Assembly (NCBI GenBank): GCA_965222005.1
Contig: OZ244935.1
Span: forward strand, 5,828,001-5,892,000
Source: CBDCTM01 sp965222005
GTDB lineage: Bacteria > Bacteroidota > Bacteroidia > Chitinophagales > Saprospiraceae
Length of the DNA: 64,000 nucleotides
Reading direction: 5' to 3'
Part shown: in pieces, positions 16,985 to 25,206 of the stretch
Layout: the number at the start of each line of letters is the position of its first letter
Numbering within the stretch: position 1 is the first letter of the stretch
Notes under the pieces: model-generated
The model's database searches: none
The model's input: the letters and a program-made list of their open reading frames with translations, nothing else
What the model was told of the DNA's origin: nothing
Position numbers and translations under genes: made by a program

Positions 16985-17950
16985 ATGACCCAGGCACTCG
17001 TATGCACAGCTATTCACCAGCCACTCAGCTATCAGGAATTTGATGTTTCCGGCGATCAGCAGCGAGCCGTTTGTGTACAGTTGAAAGCAGCTGCCCTCAA
17101 TCACCGCGACCTCTACATTAGCCAGGGCTTGTATCCAGCTATCCGCACACCTGTGGTGCTTGGCTCGGATGGGGCAGGCCTTGTGGGCAAGCGCGAGGTA
17201 ATCATCAACCCCGGCATCCATTGGGGAAACAATCCGGCTTATCCCTCCTCCGATTATCAGATTCTTGGTATGCCCAGCCACGGCACTTTTGCCCGGCAGG
17301 TGTGGGTACAAGCTGATCGCCTGGCCACCAAACCTGCGCACCTCAGCTTCCAACAGGCCGCCGCCCTTCCCTTGGCCGGACTTACCGCCTATCGGGTACT
17401 TTTCAGCAAATGCCAGCTAAAAAACGGAGAAAAGGTGCTGATATCCGGCATTGGCGGCGGGGTTGCCTTGATGGCTTGCCAGTTTGCCATTGCGGCAGGA
17501 GCGGTGGTGTATGTCACTTCCGGCTCTGAGGAAAAAATAGAGGCTGCCAGGCAACTTGGAGCACAGGGAGGGGCTAATTACAAAGAGGCTGATTGGCACA
17601 AAACACTGGCAAAAGAAGCCGGAGGCTTCGATGTGATTATCGACAGTGCAGGCGGCGAGGGCTTTGCCCGCCTCGTCCGGCTTTGCCTTCCCGGAGCGCG
17701 CATCGGGTTGTATGGCGGCACGCGCGGGGCATGGCAGGACGTAAGTCCGCAGCTTGTCTTTTGGAGGCAGATCAGCCTGTTGGGCAGCTCTATGGGCAAT
17801 GATGAGGAGTTCAAAGACATGATTGCCTTTGTCGGAAAACATCAAATTGTACCCGTCGTCGATTCAGTATTTCCGCTCAAAAAGGGCAATGATGCGTTGG
17901 AACGAATGGATAAAGGGCTGCAATTTGGCAAAATCGTATTGGAAGTGTAA
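16985..17950 (+). CDS. Zinc-free MDR-family oxidoreductase (quinone reductase-like)
   Basis: 321 residues of the medium-chain dehydrogenase/reductase superfamily. The GroES-like half contains ALNHRDLYISQGLYP and LGSDGAGLV, and the Rossmann half has GIGGGVALMACQFAIAAGA binding NAD(P)H, with a following TSGSEEKIEAARQLGA. The structural and catalytic zinc cysteines of alcohol dehydrogenases are missing, which places it with NADPH:quinone reductases and related enoyl reductases. Substrate unknown. The start at 16985 lies in a normal position with no competing upstream ATG. It has no operon partner: a miniature element begins 7 bases after the stop. Confidence 0.8.
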   Translation: MTQALVCTAIHQPLSYQEFDVSGDQQRAVCVQLKAAALNHRDLYISQGLYPAIRTPVVLGSDGAGLVGKREVIINPGIHWGNNPAYPSSDYQILGMPSHGTFARQVWVQADRLATKPAHLSFQQAAALPLAGLTAYRVLFSKCQLKNGEKVLISGIGGGVALMACQFAIAAGAVVYVTSGSEEKIEAARQLGAQGGANYKEADWHKTLAKEAGGFDVIIDSAGGEGFARLVRLCLPGARIGLYGGTRGAWQDVSPQLVFWRQISLLGSSMGNDEEFKDMIAFVGKHQIVPVVDSVFPLKKGNDALERMDKGLQFGKIVLEV

Positions 17951-17956
17951 AACTAT

Positions 17957-18119
17957 GAACTGATTTAAACTATTGTATTGTTGTTGAGGCTTGGCCATTG
18001 TAGGTTCTGGCGATTTCTCTTTTTGAGTGCGTACCTGTATGGTACGGACGATAAAAGGAAAGAAGTCAGGTTCTATAAGGGCTGGAGCTGCAAACCATTA
18101 GAAAAGTTTAAATCAGTTC
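17957..18119. mobile_element. MITE-like element, family 3
   Basis: 163 bp between perfect 15-bp terminal inverted repeats GAACTGATTTAAACT (17957-17971) and AGTTTAAATCAGTTC (18105-18119). A central hairpin CGTACC-TGTAT-GGTACG lies near 18029-18045, and partly paired arms between give a hairpin overall. No coding capacity. Only one copy is in the window, so mobility is inferred from structure. Confidence 0.6.
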
Positions 18120-18135
18120 TATAACAAAATTTGGC

Positions 18136-18172
18136 CGCGTTCGCTCCAAAAGCAAATTCCAAACATGCTCTT
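18136..18172. repeat. Decayed right end of MITE family 1
   Basis: CAAATTCC followed by AAACATGCTCTT resembles the right end of the 164-bp elements at 4239 and 5764 (CAAATTCCGAACACACTCTT), and the preceding GTTCGCTCCAAAA resembles their TTTTCGCCTCAAAG. About 30 of 36 positions agree by eye. No matching left end is found, so this is a remnant. Confidence 0.4.
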
Positions 18173-19445
18173 ATTTGAATCGGTAGCTAATAGTCACCAA
18201 TCCGCTGAAAGTGGAAGGATAAAGTTGCTGTCTGGAATTATTTTGAATATGATATTCCCCCAATACCTGCCACTTCCATTGCTTCCGCAGATCGAAACAC
18301 AAACCAGTGCGCAACATCAACTGGCCATGCCACCATTTGGTTGGTTCCAATAGCTGGTCGGTTTCTGCCTCACGTTGGTTGAAGGCATCTAAAAACTCGT
18401 ATTTCACCTCCGTACTAAGCTGTTTGGTGCCTCCAAAACCTATTCCAGCTAAAGGATGCCATACCTTTCGGGCATTGAAAAGGCGTTGAATGCCCAGGCT
18501 GTACTGCAGGGTGGGAAGGAAATAGTTCAACTCCTTTAAAGAATGTTGGTCAGAAGGGGGCACGGGTTCTGGAATACCGAGGTATTGAGACCAATTATTC
18601 GTTTGGTAATGGGCATTTTTGTAAGAAGCCCTCATCCAAACCTGCCAATCATAAGGAAACAGCAACTGTGCTTCGAGCCCCGTTTGAAAACCAACTCCTT
18701 TTGAAATGGAACTATTGGGGACCAAAACTCCCGCCTGCACACCAAATTGGAGACCATTGGGTTGCATCATCAGTAAGAATTGAGACACATTCTTGCGGCC
18801 TTTCTTTTCATCTTCAATGGCCATGTCAGTATTTGTGAGCGAAATTTGTGGCGCCTGTAAAAGTGGCCGGGCAAGGGGAATCTGCTCGATAGTTGTTGCT
18901 AACAAGCCGGGCAGTTTATGCTCGTCAACTACCGATTTTTGGACTTGCCGGAAAGAAGTGGCTGAGAATATCGGGTAATTATCGGACCAATTCGCAGGCC
19001 AGGTCGGGCTGGTGCCGGAAGGATCTTCTATTTGAGTAAATCGCTCTTGCAAATGCGCTATCCGGCTGGAAGGCAGGCCGTCAAAATATACAATTGGAGG
19101 GGCAATCTTTTGATACACTCTTTGTTCGATAAGCCGGTTTTGATAAATGGTATCGGTTTTATAAACCACTTGCTTGACCAAAACGGTATCTACCCGCACT
19201 TCTTGCTGAGATCCTCCGCCCTCGCCCTGTCTCTGCCATCTACTATACATCCATCCATTGAATAGCAGACTTCCCAAAAGCATTATGCCCAGGGCGGCTA
19301 TCCAAAACGCAAAGCCCCGAGGGCTTTCATCCTTGTACGATTCTAGTTTCTGCTCAAGGTTTTGCCAGGCAGCAAGCCGGAAAGGAGGTTCCGGGCGCTG
19401 CTCCAGATTATCTTTCATTGATTTGAAAAAATCATCCATGCTCAT
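18171..19445 (-). CDS. Anti-sigma-like membrane protein with barrel-like C-terminus
   Basis: 424 residues. A short cytoplasmic N-terminus (1-43, MSMDDFFKSMKDNLEQRPEPPF) is followed by one transmembrane helix (about 44-66) and a long extracytoplasmic part. The last about 180 residues alternate as in beta-strands with amphipathic turns (LMLRTGLCFDLRKQWKWQVLGEYHIQ ... VTISYRFK) and end in an aromatic residue, as in outer-membrane-barrel-like proteins. Its start overlaps the end of the ECF sigma gene by 14 bases, so they are translationally coupled, and it probably regulates that sigma factor (inference from position and topology). No zinc anti-sigma motif (HxxxCxxC) is present. A protein with one inner-membrane helix and a barrel-like domain is hard to place and may instead have a soluble beta domain. 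Confidence 0.6.
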   Translation of the reverse strand: MSMDDFFKSMKDNLEQRPEPPFRLAAWQNLEQKLESYKDESPRGFAFWIAALGIMLLGSLLFNGWMYSRWQRQGEGGGSQQEVRVDTVLVKQVVYKTDTIYQNRLIEQRVYQKIAPPIVYFDGLPSSRIAHLQERFTQIEDPSGTSPTWPANWSDNYPIFSATSFRQVQKSVVDEHKLPGLLATTIEQIPLARPLLQAPQISLTNTDMAIEDEKKGRKNVSQFLLMMQPNGLQFGVQAGVLVPNSSISKGVGFQTGLEAQLLFPYDWQVWMRASYKNAHYQTNNWSQYLGIPEPVPPSDQHSLKELNYFLPTLQYSLGIQRLFNARKVWHPLAGIGFGGTKQLSTEVKYEFLDAFNQREAETDQLLEPTKWWHGQLMLRTGLCFDLRKQWKWQVLGEYHIQNNSRQQLYPSTFSGLVTISYRFK

Positions 19446-20004
19446 TTATTCTTTTGGATACCTCTTTTTTTTTCAACCACAGTTCTCTCAATCGAACCTT
19501 GGCCCTTGCCAAATTACTTTTTGAGGTACCTACACTGATATTCAACTTTTCAGCTATTTCGTGATGTTTGTAGCCCTCCATGACATACAGGTTGAACACG
19601 ATCCGGTAATGAGGGCTAAGTTGTTGTACGATGGGCAGCACGTCTTCATCGCGATCAATGGCAGGCATAGGAGATGGGTCTTCAATTTGTTCAGGAACCA
19701 GGCCGCTGATAAAGGTTAAGTAATATTTGCGATGTTTGCGGTAGTAATCGATCGCTACATTTACCAGCAACTGTCTTAACCAGCCTCTGAAAGGGTAGGC
19801 AGGATCATAGCGATCCATCTTGTCAAATACCTTCAAAAAGCCATCGTTCAATATCTCCTCTGCTTCTTTGTAGTGCCTGGCATATCTGAGACAGATGCTC
19901 ATGGCGTAGCCATAAAAGTGCTGATAGAGCCGCTCCTGGCTCAGCCGGTTCCCCTCCAGGCAGCCTTTGAGGATGAGTTGTAAATTGATCTTGGATGTTG
20001 CCAT
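19432..20004 (-). CDS. ECF-family RNA polymerase sigma factor
   Basis: 190 residues. Sigma region 2 (about 20-90) includes CLRYARHYKEAEEILNDGFLKVFDKMDRYD and FRGWLRQLLVNVAIDYYRKH; region 4 (about 125-180) includes the helix-turn-helix KHHEIAEKLNISVGTSKSNLARAKVRLRELW. The GTSKS wording is usual in Bacteroidota ECF factors. It starts at 20004; an inverted repeat at 20008-20027 lies immediately upstream and may tune expression. The downstream gene overlaps by 14 bases and probably encodes its regulator. Confidence 0.9.
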   Translation of the reverse strand: MATSKINLQLILKGCLEGNRLSQERLYQHFYGYAMSICLRYARHYKEAEEILNDGFLKVFDKMDRYDPAYPFRGWLRQLLVNVAIDYYRKHRKYYLTFISGLVPEQIEDPSPMPAIDRDEDVLPIVQQLSPHYRIVFNLYVMEGYKHHEIAEKLNISVGTSKSNLARAKVRLRELWLKKKEVSKRINEHG

Positions 20005-20007
20005 CGT

Positions 20008-20027
20008 ATTTTCCCTTTACGGAAAAT
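20008..20027. promoter_or_regulatory. Inverted repeat directly upstream of the sigma gene
   Basis: ATTTTCC (20008-20014) and GGAAAAT (20021-20027) form a perfect 7-bp dyad with a 6-bp spacer, ending 4 bases before the sigma start codon. It could be an operator or a 5'-UTR hairpin that covers the start site. Confidence 0.35.
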
Positions 20028-20102
20028 GATTTCACTATGGTTGCTCGGCCTCCATAAATTACTTGTTTTTTTTACAGTTGGAGTAAAATTTCGCCTCAAA
20101 AT

Positions 20103-20900
20103 TTAAAACCTCCATTGCATCGCTGCCCCTTTGTAGGTAGGATAAAAACTGAGGTTCTCCCCTTTGTCCGAAGCGCGCACTTTGTGTAAATGAGGCACCA
20201 GAAAGCCAATTGCCCCTCCCGTCAGATAGCCAACGATCACATCAGTGGGATAATGTTTGCCGGCTTTTACCCGCATGATTCCCGTGACGGCCGGCACACT
20301 TACTGCCAGGCCCCAAATAACCGGCTTCCATTTGCTATCGGGATAGTAATCGGAAAAGACCTTGGCTATAAAAAAGTAATTGGAGGCGGTAATGGAGGTG
20401 TGACCGGAATAGAAGGCTCGTTGGGCACTGCTCGACATTTTGGTCTCTTCATCCACTTCCTCATTAAATACATAGGGGCGCGGCCTTTTGAACACCGATT
20501 TGGAAAGCGCCGTCAGCCCGCCATTGATAAAAGCCGTTTCTCCATAAAGAAGTAAGACCTTGCCAAAGTCTGATCTGACCTGCTTGCTGGCAAGCAAAAT
20601 CACGGGCATTGCCTGAGAGCTGTACCACAATACATCGCTCAGATCGTCCGCCTTTTTGGAATAGTTGAAGGTGGCCGGACGGTCAAAGCTGTTTACCTCC
20701 GACCGATCTTTCGCAGCCAATTCTTGTGCCGTAAAACGTGGATTTTGTTTATGCAAATAAGTCCCCAGTGCAAGCGTGGACACCCCCAATCCTAAATAAA
20801 CAGGCTCTTTTTTCCAATCGAGCTGGTAGGGAGATTGGGCCGCCAGGGATGAGCTAGAGGTAAAACAGATAAGTAGGATAAGCTGTTGGATAGCTTGCAT
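20103..20900 (-). CDS. PAP2-family phosphatase
   Basis: About 265 residues from Met at 20900, which gives a clean signal peptide (QLILLICFTSSSSLAAQ); the frame extends 15 codons further. The three PAP2 motifs are in order: KSVFKRPRPY (KX6RP type), YSGHTS (SGH), and RVKAGKHYPTDV (RX5HX3D). This fold removes phosphate from lipids or from undecaprenyl pyrophosphate. A periplasmic or membrane-anchored location follows from the signal peptide and hydrophobic stretches. The sigma/regulator pair lies downstream on the same strand (98-base gap), and co-regulation cannot be judged. Confidence 0.85.
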   Translation of the reverse strand: MQAIQQLILLICFTSSSSLAAQSPYQLDWKKEPVYLGLGVSTLALGTYLHKQNPRFTAQELAAKDRSEVNSFDRPATFNYSKKADDLSDVLWYSSQAMPVILLASKQVRSDFGKVLLLYGETAFINGGLTALSKSVFKRPRPYVFNEEVDEETKMSSSAQRAFYSGHTSITASNYFFIAKVFSDYYPDSKWKPVIWGLAVSVPAVTGIMRVKAGKHYPTDVIVGYLTGGAIGFLVPHLHKVRASDKGENLSFYPTYKGAAMQWRF

Positions 20901-20989
20901 GTGTAGAGATTGAGGCGATAAAATAGTTGAGTTTGTTGCACCCATTACGCAAACCGGAGCAAAAACAGTTGCTTTTGGTTCCGAGCCCC

Positions 20990-23900
20990 CTATTGGATTT
21001 GACGGGAAAGACCTACTATTTGTAAGGCAGCATCATTATTCGCCACCAGAATTGCCGGCCCCTTTGAGGTTTGTATTTCGAGGAGGTTTTTTACATCGCC
21101 CGGCAGCATGATTCCCGAAGTCTGAAGGCCAATCGACTTAAAGTGCCCGTCGCCAGTACCTTGCAGGTACAAACCGTTGCCCGCATCGGCGCGCGTAGTT
21201 TCTACCTCTGCATGATACATATTGCCAGCTATCACCAAATCAATAGCCCCATCGGTATTGAAGTCCCTGGCCACTATGCCGTTGACAGGTGAAAATTGAG
21301 CTTCTACCGGCAATTTAATAATTTCAAAGCCCTCGGCCTGCCTTACCAGCACTACGCTTTCAAATAAGTGAGCCTCATAATGCAGGGCATTCTGTAGCCC
21401 TTCTTCCCCATAAATTGCAGCCAAATCCGCTTTGGCGTATGATTCAAAAGTGGGAAATTTTTGTTGGATAAATGACATCTGTAGTGATGAGCAGGTTCTT
21501 CCCCGCACGGGCAACTGTATCCCTTTTTTGTTTTTAGCCAGCACCACGTCATAGCTGCCGTTTTCATCAAAATCATTGCAATACACCGGAAAGGGATTGT
21601 CGGGAGTGGCGTGGAATTTATAATTCAGGCCCAGGTTGCCGGCCACTACGTCCAACTGACCATCGCCATTCACATCCACAGCATACAGGCGGTTCCACCA
21701 GCCAGTCGTTTGGTCGAGGCCGTACTCAGCGCTTGCATTGACAAATTTGCCCGCCTGCTGCACATACACCTCAATATTCATCCACTCCCCTGCTATCAGC
21801 AAATCGGGTAGCTGGTCATTGTTAAAATCACTAAAAAGTGCCGTTGTCACCATGCCTGCCTTTTCCAGTTCGGGAGCCAGGCTTGCTGTGCTGTTTTTGA
21901 AAGCCGTGCCCGTGTTTTCCAACAAATAGCTCTTCGGCGGATAGGGATATTGATTGGGCAGCACCCTTCCGCCTACAAAGAGATCCAGGTCTCCATCGCC
22001 GTCAAAGTCGGTAGCAGCAACGCAGCCTCCGCTTGCCGTGATTTCGGGCAGCCAATTGGTTCCTTTTTTGAAAGTACCCCGACCGTCGTTCCGATATAGT
22101 CGATCCTGGTAATTGGCAGAAGTGGGGCCAAATTCGGCGCCACCGCTCACCACATACAGATCGGCATCGCCATCCTGGTCGGCATCAAAAAACAGGGCAC
22201 TTACATCCTCGTAGTTTTGATCCCTTCCAAAAGCTTGCTGTACTGATTTGCTAAAACTTCCGTCAGCAGTCTGTACATACAAGGTGCCTGGCTGCTGGTG
22301 TGCCCCTCCCACAAAAAAATCTTCCAGGCCATCGCCATTCACATCCGCCACAGCCAGCGCGGGGCCGTGCCTGCTTTGGCTGTGAGGCAGCAGGATTTGG
22401 TCTTTAAAATCATCGAATGCATTTTCAGCATGTTGAAAGGGAGGATTGATCAATTCGCTACTTTGATCGACAAACAAGGCTGCTCCCGGATGGGCAGATT
22501 TTGACGCCGCCATGGCCTGGCCATACTTCACTTTGAGCAATTGATTGGCTAGCACATCCGCCAACTCGCTGACTTGGCCATCAGCCCATAACACTTGTAC
22601 TTTGGGCACTTTCTGTGTGTCGCCCAGCCCAAAATGCACCACATTTTCACTTGCTGAAAAATAGCCGCGCGTGGTGATCAATTCATGAAATTGCAGGAGC
22701 TTTCCACTTTCATCCAGCAATTTGACACGCGCATTCATTGCATTTACTTCCGAACTCCCGATGAGCTGAATGCGCAGGTAGTTGCGGCCGGTTTGATTGG
22801 TCAGGTTTTCAAATACAAAGGCTTCATCTTCTATATTGTTGGTTACGATATCCAGATCGCCGTCTCCGTCCAAATCGGCTGCGACGGCTCCGTTTGAAAA
22901 GGAAGGAATATTGAGCCCCCAGGCTTCTGACACTTTTTCAAAGGAGTAATTGCCATTGTTTATGTAGGCATAATTGCTGATTTTTTGAGATGGGATCAGA
23001 TTCATAGCTTCAGCTACGGATATTTTCTTACCCTGCTGCTGAAGGGCTTTAATCTTCTCGGGAAAGTCACGATTGGTCACGTCCCGACGCACGCCATTGG
23101 TTACAAAAATATCCTTGTCGCCATCATTATCAAAATCGGCCAGCAGGGGTGTCCAGCTCCAGTCGGTTTTAGCAATACCAGAAAGCTGCGCGATTTCACT
23201 AAAAGAGGCATTGCCGTTGTTGAGGTGCAGTACATTGTGCATATATTGATGGTTGTACCCCCATTCAACTGATTGAAAAAACTGTGCTGGCTCTACCATT
23301 TCCATCGTCGTTTTGCTTCTGAAATGATCTTCGGGCGCCATATCCAGCACATACAAATCCGTGAGCCCATCATTGTTGATATCAGCCGCATCAGCCCCCA
23401 TACTGTAAAAGGAAGTATGCTTGAAGTAGCGGCTTGCTTCACTCTTGAATGTACCGTTTTGTTGGTTAATGTACAGATAATCGGGCGTCATAAAGTCATT
23501 GGCGATATACACGTCCGGCCAGCCATCCTGGTTGAAATCAGTTGTGAGTACACTCAGCCCGAATCCCAAATCGGAATGTATCCCTGCCTGGCTGGTTACA
23601 TCTACGAAGCGCTCACCACCTTCATTGCGATAGAGTTTGTCAAAGCCATTAAACTGGCGCAAATCTTTGCTTTTGTGAATATCATCGAGTGGAAAAAGTT
23701 TGCGGGTAAGGCTAAACTGCACAGGCGTATTGATCAAAAACATATCTAAATCGCCATCCTTGTCATAGTCGAAAAAGGAGGCCTGGGTGGAATTGGCAGC
23801 ATCGGCAATACCGTATTGCTCGGCCTGCTCTTTAAAAGTAGCATTGCCCTGATTGATGTACAGCTGGTTTTTTTTAAGTGCCGGGTTGGCAAACCATCCC

Positions 23901-24352
23901 GATTTGCACACATAAATATCCAGCAAGCCATCCTCGTTAACGTCTGCCATGCTCACCCCCGTAGCAAAACCGGAAGTATCTGCCACCCCTGCCTTTTGGC
24001 TGATGTCTTCAAATTTCAGCCCCCCCTGGTTGAGGTATAATTTGTTTTGCCCCAGTGAACTATTGAAGAACAAATCCGGCAGCCCGTCATTGTTGATATC
24101 GCCACTGGCCATACCCGCTCCCATGTACAGGTGCATGAAGCTAAAATAGTTGATGGTATCATTCTCCACTATCTTGTTGATAAAATCGATCCCGGTATGA
24201 TCGGAAGATTTGGCCCGGAACAGTTTGGCCGGAGGAGTGCTGTCAGCTGTTGAAGGACTGGCGGGTTCGGAGGTGCAGCTGGAAATCGCCAGCAAAACCA
24301 ACAAAAACAATATGCTTTCAATAGGTTTATTCGGTGGCTTCTGTGTGTTCAT
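20990..24352 (-). CDS. CRTAC1-type FG-GAP/VCBS lipoprotein with UnbV domain
   Basis: 1120 residues. A lipoprotein signal peptide ends at LLAISSC (lipobox, Cys at about 26). There follow many FG-GAP/VCBS repeats marked by calcium-binding DxNxDGxxD loops (for example DINNDGLPDLFF, DYDKDGDLDMF, DFDNDGDKDIF, DLDGDGDLDIV). An ASPIC/UnbV domain lies at about 525-600 (RNYLRIQLIGSSEVNAM, FGLGDTQKVPKVQVLWADG), and a second set of FG-GAP repeats runs to the C-terminus. Proteins of this layout in Bacteroidota are surface or periplasmic beta-propellers that bind ligands or glycans; the ligand is unknown. There is no T9SS domain, so anchoring is by lipid. Confidence 0.9.
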   Translation of the reverse strand: MNTQKPPNKPIESILFLLVLLAISSCTSEPASPSTADSTPPAKLFRAKSSDHTGIDFINKIVENDTINYFSFMHLYMGAGMASGDINNDGLPDLFFNSSLGQNKLYLNQGGLKFEDISQKAGVADTSGFATGVSMADVNEDGLLDIYVCKSGWFANPALKKNQLYINQGNATFKEQAEQYGIADAANSTQASFFDYDKDGDLDMFLINTPVQFSLTRKLFPLDDIHKSKDLRQFNGFDKLYRNEGGERFVDVTSQAGIHSDLGFGLSVLTTDFNQDGWPDVYIANDFMTPDYLYINQQNGTFKSEASRYFKHTSFYSMGADAADINNDGLTDLYVLDMAPEDHFRSKTTMEMVEPAQFFQSVEWGYNHQYMHNVLHLNNGNASFSEIAQLSGIAKTDWSWTPLLADFDNDGDKDIFVTNGVRRDVTNRDFPEKIKALQQQGKKISVAEAMNLIPSQKISNYAYINNGNYSFEKVSEAWGLNIPSFSNGAVAADLDGDGDLDIVTNNIEDEAFVFENLTNQTGRNYLRIQLIGSSEVNAMNARVKLLDESGKLLQFHELITTRGYFSASENVVHFGLGDTQKVPKVQVLWADGQVSELADVLANQLLKVKYGQAMAASKSAHPGAALFVDQSSELINPPFQHAENAFDDFKDQILLPHSQSRHGPALAVADVNGDGLEDFFVGGAHQQPGTLYVQTADGSFSKSVQQAFGRDQNYEDVSALFFDADQDGDADLYVVSGGAEFGPTSANYQDRLYRNDGRGTFKKGTNWLPEITASGGCVAATDFDGDGDLDLFVGGRVLPNQYPYPPKSYLLENTGTAFKNSTASLAPELEKAGMVTTALFSDFNNDQLPDLLIAGEWMNIEVYVQQAGKFVNASAEYGLDQTTGWWNRLYAVDVNGDGQLDVVAGNLGLNYKFHATPDNPFPVYCNDFDENGSYDVVLAKNKKGIQLPVRGRTCSSLQMSFIQQKFPTFESYAKADLAAIYGEEGLQNALHYEAHLFESVVLVRQAEGFEIIKLPVEAQFSPVNGIVARDFNTDGAIDLVIAGNMYHAEVETTRADAGNGLYLQGTGDGHFKSIGLQTSGIMLPGDVKNLLEIQTSKGPAILVANNDAALQIVGLSRQIQ

Positions 24353-24505
24353 GAAAGTACAATTTATTAATCACTTTGAATTTGATGAAAAGGAATAATA
24401 CAGTCTGGCCTGTTTTTACAGATTTTAAAAAACCATCATATATTCAATAGCAAAATTGCCGCCAAAAGGGTTTTTGATGTGCAAATTCTCAAACTTCAAA
24501 CAGGC

Positions 24506-25147
24506 TTAGCCCTCCTCCGTTTTATCACTTTTTCCAACCCAAACCTTCTCTTCCCTTCCATCCTTGCTGATTAGCAATTGGCCATCCTGCACCTTATGCG
24601 GTGGGGGCACCCAGTCACAATGCAAGGAGTGCCGCAGCTTATTTTCCTTATCAATCAAGCTGAACCGGCCCTCCTTTTTTACAAGCGCCAAGCCTTCAGA
24701 AAAGGAGAAAGCATCATCGTACATCATCGGGATGGCTAGTTTGCCCACTTTGTTGATGAACCCAAACTGCAGGTGCTGTGCACGGCCTTGCTGCTCTTGC
24801 TTGAGGAAGCTGCTCATAAAATCCTCCAGCCAGCCTCGATTCTTTGGAGGCTCTTCCGTAGCAGGCACAGCCACAAACTGAGCAACTACAGCCAGCCCTC
24901 CACTGAAATCTTTGGCGCCTTGATATTGAAAGTCAATGAGAGTGTTGCCCCGCTCATCGATAAACCCATAGCTGCCACCTTTCTCTGCGGTTTCTTCTTT
25001 CTTGAGCATAGCCACTGCCACACCTTGCTGAAAGGGGCCGATATAACAAAAACGGTCCGGCTGTTGGACCAGAGCATGTTCTTCGCTCGGCTTGAAATCC
25101 TGCAGCAATCGGTTTTGGAATTGTTTGAAGTCGGCGCCTTCCTTCAT
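24506..25147 (-). CDS. WG-repeat-containing protein
   Basis: 213 residues, no signal peptide. At least three WG (KWG) repeats can be read: GSYGFIDERGNTLIDFQYQGAKDFSGGLAVVA, FGFINKVGKLAIPMMYDDAFSFSEGLALVKK and GRFSLIDKENKL. Each unit has the G-[FL]-I-[DN] core followed by a strand-rich stretch. The repeats usually make a beta-propeller or solenoid scaffold for protein contacts. The function is not known. It follows the P450 gene on the same strand (59-base gap), so it may be in the same transcript. Confidence 0.75.
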   Translation of the reverse strand: MKEGADFKQFQNRLLQDFKPSEEHALVQQPDRFCYIGPFQQGVAVAMLKKEETAEKGGSYGFIDERGNTLIDFQYQGAKDFSGGLAVVAQFVAVPATEEPPKNRGWLEDFMSSFLKQEQQGRAQHLQFGFINKVGKLAIPMMYDDAFSFSEGLALVKKEGRFSLIDKENKLRHSLHCDWVPPPHKVQDGQLLISKDGREEKVWVGKSDKTEEG

Positions 25148-25206
25148 AATTAAAATTGATTTAATAAGTCAGCTCATCTATTGATAAGGTACAAAAAATA
25201 TTTCTC

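Noticed and set aside
20089..20100. TTTCGCCTCAAA similar to the MITE family 1 interior
   Set aside because: Only 12 bases match with no ends or pairing arms nearby; chance is likely.
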